A stretch of DNA of 30,390 bases from DAOVFN01 sp964607835 (GCA_964607835.1 CAZSLL010000015.1:1-30390), one strand, 5' to 3'. Positions 6,127 through 13,420 are shown, counted from the first letter of the stretch. The notes: a model not told the origin generated them from the sequence alone. Made by a program: numbers and translations.

Positions 6127-6342
6127 CTATCTCTTCTTCACTGACTCGAAATAGGGGTTGTCAGACATCTTCCTTTTGAGGTCTCCCGGCCGGAGATCAG
6201 AGCAGAAATACACCACCCCTTCAGACGGGGGATGGATGCCCGAGCAGCCCATCTTCTCTGACAGGAAGACCACCGAGCCGGATATGGAATAAGGGGGGAG
6301 GCTGCTTTTCAGGGCCGCTTCATACGAATACATGGTCACCAC
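6127..6342 (-). CDS. Unknown small protein, paralogue of the 4345-4599 product
   Basis: 71 aa (or 68 from the second Met), convergent with the membrane regulator with no spacer. The pattern PPYSISG ... VVYFCSDLRPGDLKRKMSDN ... ESVKKR parallels the 4345-4599 protein. A minus-strand TATA-like CTTAAAAC lies at about 6366-6373. Function unknown. Confidence 0.6.
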   Translation of the reverse strand: MVTMYSYEAALKSSLPPYSISGSVVFLSEKMGCSGIHPPSEGVVYFCSDLRPGDLKRKMSDNPYFESVKKR

Positions 6343-6426
6343 ACTAAACAGGAGTGGTATTGAGTTTTAAGGCTTTGTCCCCGAAAGCGGGAAGAAAATA
6401 AAAGCCTTGTTTACAGACAGAAGGGC

Positions 6427-6648
6427 ATGAAGAGGGTAATCAGCGTGTACTCGAACAGCGGGAAGCTTGTGGAGGACATGGCCCTGCTCGAGGGCTTTGA
6501 CAGGGAAACATTCACTTACAGGAGCCTCCTCAGGAGGGGGGACGGCAGCTTTCTGGAGGGCACGACGGTGAGCACCCTCCAGAAAAGGAACTTTTTCTAC
6601 AACAGCATTCCTGAGGCCACGGAGGAGTACAACTCGCCTGGAAGCTAG
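6427..6648 (+). CDS. Unknown small protein (73 aa)
   Basis: Starts MKRVISVYSNSGKLVEDMAL and contains GFDRETFTYRSLLRRGDGSF. A TATA-like AATAAAAGCC at about 6396-6405 fits a leaderless start. No membrane segment, metal motif or family is recognised; a short beta-rich fold is plausible. Confidence 0.55.
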   Translation: MKRVISVYSNSGKLVEDMALLEGFDRETFTYRSLLRRGDGSFLEGTTVSTLQKRNFFYNSIPEATEEYNSPGS

Positions 6649-6722
6649 TGCTCACGAATAGAATGGGCTTTGGGAATTCCATGTACATGGGTTTTATTGG
6701 GAAAGCATGTTATAATTTATGC

Positions 6723-7196
6723 ATGGATGTCCGGAGGCTGAAGAGACTGGTGGTGAGCCTGGCAATACCGCAGGCAGCGGGCATAGCGGGCTCTGTTTTC
6801 ACCGTACCCAGCATTCAGGGATGGTACGCGGGGCTGGTCAAGCCCTGGTTCGTGCCCCCGAACTGGCTCTTCGGGCCTGCCTGGACCGCGCTGTACCTGC
6901 TCATGGGGCTTGCTCTCTTCCTGGTGTGGGAGAAGAAGGGGAGCATATCACTGAGGGGGGATTACCTGCCCTTCTGGGTCCAGCTGGGCCTGAACGCGCT
7001 CTGGTCATTGCTGTTCTTCGGGTTAAGGAATCCCCTGCTCGGGTTCGCGGAGCTCCTCTTCCTCTGGGGGGCCATTGCCGTGAACATAATGGTTTTCTGG
7101 AGGGCCAGAAGAGGGGCTGGTCTGCTTCTGGTCCCGTACCTGGGATGGGTGAGCTTTGCAGGGCTCCTTAACCTGTACGTGTGGCTCCTGAATTGA
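6723..7196 (+). CDS. tspO: TspO/MBR-family membrane protein
   Basis: 157 aa from ATG 6723; a start at 6648 would add 25 residues atypical for the family. Five hydrophobic helices and the family residues WYAGLVKPWFVPPNWLFGPA, WTALYLLMGLAL, FWVQLGLNALWSLLFFGLRN and PYLGWVSFAGLLNLYVWLLN match TspO (translocator/peripheral benzodiazepine-receptor-like), which binds tetrapyrroles and affects stress responses in bacteria. Length equals the family norm. The role in this organism is unknown. Confidence 0.9.
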   Translation: MDVRRLKRLVVSLAIPQAAGIAGSVFTVPSIQGWYAGLVKPWFVPPNWLFGPAWTALYLLMGLALFLVWEKKGSISLRGDYLPFWVQLGLNALWSLLFFGLRNPLLGFAELLFLWGAIAVNIMVFWRARRGAGLLLVPYLGWVSFAGLLNLYVWLLN

Positions 7197-7314
7197 GGAT
7201 TAATCTGGGGAAACCTATTTAAGGGCAGGGTCTATTTTAATTAACAATAGTTCATGATAAGCTCTTTCTCAGGGTGGAAACAAAGGGATTATTGAAACAA
7301 AGGAGGTGAATGAA

Positions 7315-7605
7315 ATGGAAACAAGGAAGATAACAGATGACGAGGCAAGGAAGACGGGGGAAAGCCTTGGCATCAAATGGAGGCGGTTTGATGTTGACCA
7401 GTTCAGAAGGGGCATGCAGGTCGAGCTCGAGCACGGGGTGCACGACGAGAAGACCAATGTAACCGATGATGACCTGGTCATGACCGGGAAGATTGCCCTG
7501 GCGCACCTGAACGAGTTCCCTGACTACTACGACAGGCTGGAGGAAATGGAGGAGGAAGCCGAGAAGCACTGGGATGGGAAGAGCCACCTCCTGAAGGACA
7601 GGTAG
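7315..7605 (+). CDS. DUF5661-like protein
   Basis: 96 aa. AGGAGGTGA at 7301-7309 sits 5 nt before ATG 7315, which decides the start over an in-frame GTG within that site. The sequence runs TRKITDDEARKTGESLGIKW, FDVDQFRRGMQVELEHG, then TNVTDDDLVMTGKIALAHLN and EFPDYYDRLEEMEEEAEKHW, a pattern I associate with the DUF5661 family seen in phages, bacteria and archaea. Biochemical role unknown. A 5-nt gap to the next gene suggests an operon. Confidence 0.75.
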   Translation: METRKITDDEARKTGESLGIKWRRFDVDQFRRGMQVELEHGVHDEKTNVTDDDLVMTGKIALAHLNEFPDYYDRLEEMEEEAEKHWDGKSHLLKDR

Positions 7606-7610
7606 TTCGC

Positions 7611-8120
7611 ATGGAAAGGCCCAGAAAGGTTGTGGTGAACGACCTCATGCAGAAAGGTTATGAATACACCCTGACAGAGCCCATGGGAGGGGGATTCCAC
7701 CCGGAGTTCAGTCCCGAGCTCACGCCAAAGCAGATGCTCGAGCTCGGGGTGTTCGGGGGCAGGTACATGACCGACTGCAGGGGCGAGTTCCCCGCTGACT
7801 GGTTCGGGAAGGCGAAGCTCTGCCACGAGTTCCACGACCCAGGGCTGAACCTGTTCGGGGTCAACGCCTCCAGGCCTCTCTCTTTCTGGAGAAAGAAGGG
7901 ATGGATTTACCATGAGGACCCCAGGGGATGGTTCCAGTGGTACTGCCGCTACTACATGGGAAGGCGGTGCCCTGACGACGACAGGCAGGTTAAAAGATGG
8001 AAGGCCATGAGGAGGCACATAGGCGCCCTGAAAAAGGCCTGCCGCGAAGGGGATCTGAAGTGCAGGCCAAGGCAGAGGCAGGCTTTACTGCACTGGGCAT
8101 ATGACAGCAGGAAGATGTGA
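7611..8120 (+). CDS. Conserved protein of unknown function (169 aa)
   Basis: Highly patterned: GGGFHPEFSPELTPKQMLEL, GVFGGRYMTDCRGEFPADWF, DPGLNLFGVNASRPLSFWRK, KGWIYHEDPRGWFQWYCRYY, GRRCPDDDRQVKRW and RPRQRQALLHWAYDSRKM. I recognise these blocks from a widespread uncharacterised family found across bacteria, archaea and some eukaryotes, but know no function. Rich in Trp, Tyr, His and Arg, with no membrane segment, so nucleic-acid or nucleotide binding is conceivable. Downstream partner of the DUF5661-like gene. Confidence 0.8.
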   Translation: MERPRKVVVNDLMQKGYEYTLTEPMGGGFHPEFSPELTPKQMLELGVFGGRYMTDCRGEFPADWFGKAKLCHEFHDPGLNLFGVNASRPLSFWRKKGWIYHEDPRGWFQWYCRYYMGRRCPDDDRQVKRWKAMRRHIGALKKACREGDLKCRPRQRQALLHWAYDSRKM

Positions 8121-8149
8121 ACTGATTTTATATTATAGTCTTCAAGATT

Positions 8150-9775
8150 ATGATAATGGAGATCCTGACAGATAATGTATTTATTTCTCTGATGTTTCAT
8201 ACTCTGTGGATTGTGCTTCTGACCATCGCATTCTCAATTGCTCTGAATTTCAGAAATATCACAAAGGCGGTAAGGGAAACAGACAAGGCAAGCATAATCA
8301 TTATTCTCATTTTAATGTCCATTAACCTTGCTGTGAGCTCATCCTACGTTAACGTCATATTCACGCAAGGGGACGAGGTGTCTTATTCGTATAAAGCCGA
8401 GCAAATGGCGATGTATGGAGCCAGGGGGGTCGAGTTAATCCAGAAGCCATTAGCGTATTCCTTTGTCATTCATATCTTATTCTTTGCCCTGGGTCCTGGC
8501 TTTGACGTTGTCTATCACATGAACGCTATATTTGGAGCCCTTCTCATTCCAGCATTCTACTGCCTGACACATATAATAACCAGGGACAGGAAGGCATCCA
8601 TTTACTCAGCATCTATTATAAGCCTGCTTCCTCTTAGCCTTGCTCTTTCCAACACCATGGAAATGTACACAATGTCATCTTTGCTACTGGTAATCACAGT
8701 CAGCGCCGTCCTTTACTGGAGAGAAACCGGAACATTCCAGTCCGGAATGCTTGCGGTCTCCTTTCTTGCTTTCACGCTTTACTCGAGGTTAGAATTCATA
8801 ATAATCATCCCGCTCTTGTTGCTCATCGGAGTAAAAAGGGATTATTTCAGGAACAATCTGCACAGGATGTTTTTATTGGGGTTTCTGCTTACCTTGCTGA
8901 TACTCCCCCAGATGGTATTTGTGAACACGCCTTCATACCATGAGCACCATGGGGTAATGGGGGGCATTTTTCTTGCAGAACGCATTTACTGGAACGCTTC
9001 ATGGAATTTATCGAACCCCAACCAGGCCTTTGGTTTACTCCTGGTTTTTGCAATCCCGGGTTTCATATGGCTGCTGTTTAAAGACAGGGTATTGCTGCTC
9101 TTCTCCATACTGTGGGTTCTTTCCTTCTCTCTGATGTATTTCTCTTTCTGGTCATACCTTACCAGATTCTTCCTTTTCATTTACGCGATACTGATACCGA
9201 TGACCTCTGTAAGCCTCATGATTGCGGTAAATGCTATGGAAAAAATCATGCCAAAAAGCAAGACCATTAGAGCACTGCTTCATTATCTTCCGGTCGCTTT
9301 GATACTGGTACTCCTCGCTGGTTGGTATTCTACACTCGCGGGAACCATGTTCGTAAAAGATCTGCTTTATTATCCTCCTCATTACACAATTGAGAGGGAT
9401 GCCGCCATTCACCTGGATTCGATTCTTAACAACTGCACGATTGTAGTTTCTCATAAGTTATTTTTTGTGGGAAGAAACATAGAACCCATAGAAAGCAGCT
9501 ACGTGCTGAGTAACCCCGAATCAATCCAGTACATTGACGGGTGCAAACTGTACGTCAAGGATACTGCCTGCGAGCAGCCCGGCATTCTGGACCCATCCTA
9601 CATGTCAGAGGGTTTCACTGAGACCTGCAGAAAAATGGAAGAGGTTTTCAGTCTTGAGGAGTACGAAAGGTTCGATGTAACGATATCGGATTCAATGGCC
9701 AGAGCATTCGGGGTGAACGAGAGCGCCCAGAGAAACTTCACATTCATTCTTTACAACATAAGCTATGAAGGATAA
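8150..9775 (+). CDS. GT-C/PMT-like (GT39-type) membrane glycosyltransferase
   Basis: 541 aa with about ten to eleven hydrophobic helices up to residue 420 and a soluble outer C-terminal domain with four cysteines. After the second helix the loop FTQGDEVSYS places D75-E76 where GT-C enzymes keep their catalytic acidic pair; YSRLEFIIIIPLLLL and GAL/FYCLTHIITRDRKAS also fit the ArnT/PMT-like fold. Likely transfers a sugar from a polyprenyl-phosphate donor to a protein or lipid outside the membrane; donor and acceptor are unknown. Start may be ATG 8150 or 8156. It uses more A/T-ending codons than its neighbours, suggesting separate ancestry. Confidence 0.75.
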   Translation: MIMEILTDNVFISLMFHTLWIVLLTIAFSIALNFRNITKAVRETDKASIIIILILMSINLAVSSSYVNVIFTQGDEVSYSYKAEQMAMYGARGVELIQKPLAYSFVIHILFFALGPGFDVVYHMNAIFGALLIPAFYCLTHIITRDRKASIYSASIISLLPLSLALSNTMEMYTMSSLLLVITVSAVLYWRETGTFQSGMLAVSFLAFTLYSRLEFIIIIPLLLLIGVKRDYFRNNLHRMFLLGFLLTLLILPQMVFVNTPSYHEHHGVMGGIFLAERIYWNASWNLSNPNQAFGLLLVFAIPGFIWLLFKDRVLLLFSILWVLSFSLMYFSFWSYLTRFFLFIYAILIPMTSVSLMIAVNAMEKIMPKSKTIRALLHYLPVALILVLLAGWYSTLAGTMFVKDLLYYPPHYTIERDAAIHLDSILNNCTIVVSHKLFFVGRNIEPIESSYVLSNPESIQYIDGCKLYVKDTACEQPGILDPSYMSEGFTETCRKMEEVFSLEEYERFDVTISDSMARAFGVNESAQRNFTFILYNISYEG

Positions 9776-9783
9776 ACCCTGGT

Positions 9784-10749
9784 TCACAATTCAGGGTTGG
9801 GCACGCAGCATATGTTGGGGGAAATGAACCCGAAGACCCTTCCAGCGTTGGTCTCGTTTGAATAGCACTCTGCCCCGCCCACTATGTTCAGGGCTCTTCC
9901 TCCCAGGACCTCACACTCCAGGGGGCTCATGCCCTCAATCTCGCACTCCCCCGGCTCCCAGTACTCCACTCCTGCTGCGCAGGCCATGCACGGGTTGCTG
10001 TAGGTCTTTGGGACCCCGATCTCATCCCATCCGCACACAGGGTTGTACTCCATTGTGCAGAACTCAGCGGCCTTCTCCTCTTCTGTGCAATAGTGCCTGT
10101 CTTCTGGGGCCTCATGGAAGGTCGTGTAGTAAACCCTGGAGCCATCAAGCCATACCTCTGCAGAGGCCGGTTTGTGGCCTGTTCCAATATCCCCGCATAT
10201 AGTGTCTTCTGTTATGACCTGCGCGCACATCTCTCCCTCTTCAGGGGGAAGTATGCTGATGTCCAGCCTTATCTGCACTGGGTAGGACTCCATAACACTT
10301 TTCCTCACATCGAGCGTGTGGCATGGGGAGGGCTTGGCAACGGTTATGTTGTAGTTAACGCTTCCGTTCTCATAATAGACAAAATACCTGTCAGTCCCAT
10401 CACTTTCAGAGACCTCTGTAACCTCCCAGTCCATGAGAGTGACCTGCAGGGTATCATCTCCCCTATGCAGGGTAATCGTGAAGCAGCCCGGGCAGCGGTT
10501 CGTCAGAGCCTCGGTAACCGTGATGCCCTTCTCGTAGCCAACATGCTCCACTGCTATTCCAGCGGCCTGGAGCTGGTTATCATCGAGCTCCCACTGCCTT
10601 ACGCAGGCGCTGGCCTCATCGCTGTACGAGTAGCCGGCTGCTACCAGGCAACCGTGGGCGTCCTTGTCCCCGCCAATGGGGGGCTCGGAGACGCAGCCGG
10701 AAGCCGCTATTGCCGCCAGGATGGGCAGTAAAGCCAGAATGGATTTCAT
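9784..10749 (-). CDS. Lipoprotein with a Kazal-type inhibitor-like domain
   Basis: 321 aa. The signal peptide ends in a lipobox (AIAASGC, Cys19), so the protein is probably lipid-anchored outside. Just after it, HGCLVAAGYSYSDEASACVR is a cysteine pair module common in archaeal exported proteins. Residues about 230-270 (FCTMEYNPVCGWDEIGVPKT, YSNPCMACAAGVEYW, PGEC) have the C-x-x-x-YxPVCG-x-x-x-TYxNxCxA core of Kazal-type protease inhibitors. The middle is beta-rich with CPGCFTITLHRGDD and resembles predicted carbohydrate or protein-binding domains. TATA at about 10770. Convergent with the glycosyltransferase. Confidence 0.75.
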   Translation of the reverse strand: MKSILALLPILAAIAASGCVSEPPIGGDKDAHGCLVAAGYSYSDEASACVRQWELDDNQLQAAGIAVEHVGYEKGITVTEALTNRCPGCFTITLHRGDDTLQVTLMDWEVTEVSESDGTDRYFVYYENGSVNYNITVAKPSPCHTLDVRKSVMESYPVQIRLDISILPPEEGEMCAQVITEDTICGDIGTGHKPASAEVWLDGSRVYYTTFHEAPEDRHYCTEEEKAAEFCTMEYNPVCGWDEIGVPKTYSNPCMACAAGVEYWEPGECEIEGMSPLECEVLGGRALNIVGGAECYSNETNAGRVFGFISPNICCVPNPEL

Positions 10750-10823
10750 GCCAATACTATGTCCTGGATATATAATTAAGGTTTCCCTTATGTTCGGGAA
10801 AAACCGAATGGACCGGGTGGGAT

Positions 10824-10902
10824 TTCCTGAACCAATGCCCTTTGCGGCAGCGTTCTTTTCGCGAACGTTTTTGGGCGTTTATCCTTGTCCAAAAAGGTTC
10901 AT
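10824..10902 (-). other. tRNA-Ala intron 3, T loop (about 58/59), 79 nt
   Basis: Splits T-loop TTCAA from AT. The ends contain TGAACC and GGTTCA, complementary and next to the junctions, as in a bulge-helix-bulge (BHB)-like splice motif. The exact boundary is uncertain by 1-2 nt because of repeated A. Confidence 0.8.
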
Positions 10903-10923
10903 TTGAACCCACGGCCTCCTGCT

Positions 10924-10951
10924 TGCCTGCTCACCCGACTAGCGGATAGGA
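10924..10951 (-). other. tRNA-Ala intron 2, anticodon loop 37/38, 28 nt
   Basis: Canonical archaeal intron site, one base 3' of the anticodon. The boundary may shift by 1 nt. Confidence 0.85.
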
Positions 10952-10971
10952 TGCAAGGCAGGCGATCTCTA

Positions 10972-11003
10972 GTGCTTTACCGCACAGTCTGCGCGGGAGT
11001 GAT
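10972..11003 (-). other. tRNA-Ala intron 1, D loop, about 32 nt
   Basis: Separates AGTGG from TAGA of the D loop. Contains the hairpin CCGCGC-agact-GTGCGG. Exact ends are approximate. Confidence 0.75.
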
Positions 11004-11065
11004 CCACTGATCTACCGGCCCATTGAAACCAGCACAAGCTGGCACCTAGAATGTCATTCCAGTGG

Positions 11066-11080
11066 TGGTTTATAAGCTTA
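11066..11080 (-). promoter_or_regulatory. Possible internal promoter before tRNA-Ala
   Basis: Minus-strand GCTTATAAACC resembles a TATA box, placing a start about 20-25 nt upstream of the tRNA 5' end. Confidence 0.4.
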
Positions 11081-11102
11081 TCAGAAGAAGGAGCGTGTGC
11101 TC

Positions 11103-11131
11103 GAGGCAGGGCATTATCGGAAGGTTGGAAA
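11103..11131 (-). other. 16S processing stem, 3' arm
   Basis: Minus-strand TTTCCAACC and CCCTGCCTC pair with GGTTGGAAA and GAGGCAGGG in the 5' leader at 14533-14561. The unpaired middle is where a bulge-helix-bulge for pre-16S excision would lie. Confidence 0.75.
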
Positions 11132-11164
11132 TATATAAGGAGGTGATCCAGCCGCAGGTTCCCC

Positions 11165-11253
11165 TTACCGAGTTGAAAGGACTCTACTTATTATCTTAAT
11201 TCTGCCCTTCTTTTCGGGATGTCTCGATCCTATCATAATGCCCCTTTCAACTT
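11165..11253 (-). other. 16S intron i, after E. coli ~1513, 89 nt
   Basis: Between CCGTA and GGGGAACCTGCGG. The intron ends form a perfect helix AGTTGAAAGG/CCTTTCAACT. Confidence 0.9.
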
Positions 11254-11266
11254 TACGGCTACCTTG

Positions 11267-11393
11267 TTTATCGGATAGCTAGATGATCCTTTAAACAAGT
11301 ACCTTCGGCTGAAATTCCAGTCGGAAACAACCTCATTGCACTTGTTCCGTCACTGCTTCAGAATATGAAGCTCAGAATGCCCATCTAGCTATC
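11267..11393 (-). other. 16S intron h, after E. coli ~1500, 127 nt
   Basis: Between AAGTCGTAA and CAAGGTAGCC, beside the decoding site. Terminal helix GATAGCTAGATG/CATCTAGCTATC is a perfect 12 bp. Confidence 0.92.
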
Positions 11394-11515
11394 TTACGAC
11401 TTAGCCCACCTTGCAGACCCGTGATTCGACTTTGACATAAGACAGAGCCTCACCAAAGATCCACTCGGTTGGCTTGACGGGCAGTGTGTGCAAGGAGCAG
11501 GAACGTATTCGCCGC

Positions 11516-11594
11516 TAGAATCCACACAGCTTTCGTTACATGTTCTTTCCCGCGGTTTCCTGTTAAGCCCACGGACTCCTGCAAGAAAGCTGTT
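11516..11594 (-). other. 16S intron g, near E. coli ~1365-1375, about 75-79 nt
   Basis: Between GGTCATCA and GGCGAATACG. ACAGCTTTC/GAAAGCTGT is a perfect 9-bp terminal helix. Boundaries are approximate because a few exon bases here are variable. Confidence 0.8.
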
Positions 11595-11762
11595 TGATGA
11601 CCAGCGACTACTAGGGATTTCGCCTTCACGAGGGTGAGTTGCAACCCTCGATTCGGACCTGGATCGGGTTTCGAGATTAGCTCCCCCTTTCGGGGTCGCG
11701 TCCCATTGTCCCGACCATTGTAGGCCGCGTGTTGCCCAGAAGATTAAGAGCATACAGACCTG

Positions 11763-11772
11763 NNNNNNNNNN
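11763..11772. other. Assembly gap of 10 N inside 16S
   Basis: Falls between GTCGACGGC and CAGGTCTGTATG, which would join directly by sharing one C. The run of N is probably a placeholder, so the true content, possibly another intron, is unknown. Confidence 0.9.
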
Positions 11773-11814
11773 GCCGTCGACCGCCCCTTCCTCTGGCTCT
11801 TCGCCAGCGGTCCC

Positions 11815-12447
11815 CTATAAGTGCCCAGGCTCAGAGAGCCTGGTAGCAATATAGGGTGCGGGTCTTGTTCGTTCGGCTCCGTATTGCCGTTTTAGTATAA
11901 GCCTCTTTAATCTCTCTTTCTTTTCCGGATGTTTTACGAATGGTAAAATATCATGGGCAAAGAATCTAGGGCGCAGGATATGCAATCTCATTGCACTATT
12001 CCCGCATTTATATGAAGATGTCCTAAACCCAAGCCCCTTAATCATTCTCTCGTCTTTTTTAAGTTCTCCCTTTTCTTTGTTTCCGTAATAGATGCAAAGG
12101 GAACTTCCTGTCTTGCTTACTGTTCCGTCTCCATCAAAACGACCTGCAAGAAATGCCAGGATTTCCATTCTGGACAGCCTTTCTCTGTTCTCAACCAGAT
12201 TTTCAATGAATCTTCGGGCCGGCAGCCTTGTGAAATAAACTTCATTTGATGTGCCATATCCTTGTATTTTTCTTTGCCTGAACTTCGAAATTTCGATATC
12301 AAAGTTCCTCAATGACATTTCCCTGAAGTTTTCCAGTATATCTATGTTTTTGTTGTTGATTGCCACAACACCCTTTGCAAAATTTCCTTTGTCAGCAGCC
12401 CAAAGCCCTGCAATCCAACAGGTCTCGATGTTTACGATATATTCCAT
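11815..12447 (-). CDS. LAGLIDADG homing endonuclease in 16S intron f
   Basis: 210 aa from ATG 12447; a longer frame from 12750 would run through upstream 16S exon and is rejected. Two LAGLIDADG motifs, WIAGLWAADKGN (11-22) and FLAGRFDGDGTV (99-110), mark a single-chain endonuclease of the archaeal rRNA-intron type, with catalytic acidic residues at the ends (D19 and the DGDG aspartates). Such enzymes cut intronless 16S alleles so the intron is copied in. The last 19 codons read into the downstream 16S exon and stop at TAG 11815-11817. TTATATATACACGG-type sequence before the ATG may be its own promoter (TATATATA near 12470). Confidence 0.9.
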   Translation of the reverse strand: MEYIVNIETCWIAGLWAADKGNFAKGVVAINNKNIDILENFREMSLRNFDIEISKFRQRKIQGYGTSNEVYFTRLPARRFIENLVENRERLSRMEILAFLAGRFDGDGTVSKTGSSLCIYYGNKEKGELKKDERMIKGLGFRTSSYKCGNSAMRLHILRPRFFAHDILPFVKHPEKKERLKRLILKRQYGAERTRPAPYIATRLSEPGHL

Positions 12448-12493
12448 TCTTGGTATTTTTTTGACTGGCTTATATATACACGGCAATTCAGAT
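11872..12493 (-). other. 16S intron f, after E. coli ~1102, 622 nt
   Basis: Between GTGTGGTAA and CGAACAAGACC. The ends carry the perfect helix ATTGCCGT/ACGGCAAT. Carries the LAGLIDADG ORF. Confidence 0.9.
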
Positions 12494-12517
12494 TTACCAC
12501 ACTTAAGTGGACAGCTC

Positions 12518-12552
12518 TGGCGGAGCCCCTTTAAACTCGTAAAAAGGCTCAC
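12518..12552 (-). other. 16S intron e, near E. coli ~1078, 35 nt
   Basis: Between CGTGGCGT and GAGCTGTCC. Internal GAGCC...GGCTC pairing. The boundary could shift by 1-4 nt. Confidence 0.75.
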
Positions 12553-12664
12553 ACGCCACGAACTGACGACGGCCATGCACCACCGCTCAGCTTGTCTGGT
12601 AAGACCATCAGCCTGACCTTCATCCTGCTGTCGCTTCTGGTGAGGTTCCTCGCGTTGAATCGAA

Positions 12665-13378
12665 TTAAACCGCAGCTTGTGGTGTAAGTTGCAACGTCTT
12701 ATCCAGCTCTTCAATATCTGAAAATCTGAGGATGATATCAAAATCTTCAAGCCTTTTTTTCAAGGCTTCTGTTAAATTGTCAGGCAAAATGGCAATCATC
12801 AGACAATCGATAACCTTCTTTATCTTATATGCCCTGTAAGACATTGATTCAAGTTTTTGTCTTCTAACAGTATCCGATATCTCGATGATAATATCATGCC
12901 CTTTCGTTTTTATGATAAAATCAACGTTAACAGGACCAATTGATGTATTGATTGTCTGATGACTGAGAAAACTGGCACCAGTTTTCGTCAATTTCTTCAT
13001 AAGTATATTCTCACTTAGTGTGTAACTAGCTTTCTCAGCCCTTTTCATTGCCTGTTTCTGGCCACCGTTGGAAAGCGAACAAATCCTGTCGTAGTTTCTT
13101 TCAATTTCTTTAAAACCAGGTAGCGGCCTTGCTTTACGTATAAGCCTTTTCATAAGAGGTTTACTGATTGATTTTCTTTTTCCTCTTTCAATCTCAGATA
13201 CATTAACATAACTCGTTTCCAAGATTGAACTGAATTCGCGCAAAGAAAGACCCATACCAATCCTAATCAGGAGCAGATTTTGAATATTCGATTCCAACAT
13301 TAAGTTAATGTCATTCTTGTCAGGAATCGAATTATACATCCGCTTTAGTTCACTTAAACCAACCTTTATTGGTGGCAT
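12665..13378 (-). CDS. HTH protein with a PD-(D/E)XK/EDxHD-like domain in 16S intron d
   Basis: 237 aa. Residues about 33-85 are an XRE-type helix-turn-helix (LLLIRIGMGLSLREFSSILE, TSYVNVSEIERGKRKS). Residues about 120-225 look like a restriction-endonuclease-like fold: ASFLSHQTINTSIGPVNVDF then HDIIIEISD, giving D153 and E166 as the likely metal pair in beta strands, with later alternating strands and helices. No LAGLIDADG motif is present. The last codons (PQAAV, TAA) lie in the downstream 16S exon. Lower GC than the housekeeping genes. I infer an intron-homing nuclease; a solitary transcription factor is the alternative. The nuclease assignment is by pattern only. Confidence 0.65.
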   Translation of the reverse strand: MPPIKVGLSELKRMYNSIPDKNDINLMLESNIQNLLLIRIGMGLSLREFSSILETSYVNVSEIERGKRKSISKPLMKRLIRKARPLPGFKEIERNYDRICSLSNGGQKQAMKRAEKASYTLSENILMKKLTKTGASFLSHQTINTSIGPVNVDFIIKTKGHDIIIEISDTVRRQKLESMSYRAYKIKKVIDCLMIAILPDNLTEALKKRLEDFDIILRFSDIEELDKTLQLTPQAAV

Positions 13379-13420
13379 GGTTTAATATTGTTACTGGAGT
13401 TTATAAGTTGCAACAAACAA
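12676..13420 (-). other. 16S intron d, near E. coli ~947, 745 nt
   Basis: Between AAGGGGTGGAG and CTGCGGTTTAATTCG. Both ends contain GTTGCAACTTA, itself a partial palindrome. Holds the HTH-nuclease-like ORF. Confidence 0.9.

Larger units (their letters stand above)
10809..11021 (-). tRNA. tRNA-Ala(UGC) with three introns
   Basis: Acceptor GGGCCGG (11021-11015) pairs with CCGGTCC (10816-10810), with discriminator A at 10809 and no encoded CCA. D stem GATC/GATC, anticodon stem CCTGC/GCAGG, loop CTTGCAA with anticodon TGC (10955-10953), T stem GTGGG/CCCAC and T loop TTCAAAT all close, but only after removing three insertions: D loop, 37/38 and T loop. The spliced length is 74 nt. It follows the 16S gene, the usual archaeal place for tRNA-Ala. 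Confidence 0.9.

Noticed and set aside
12448..12750. Longer N-terminus for the LAGLIDADG ORF
   Set aside because: This part translates 16S exon, a mini-intron and the end of the previous intron; the family motif begins 11 residues after ATG 12447.
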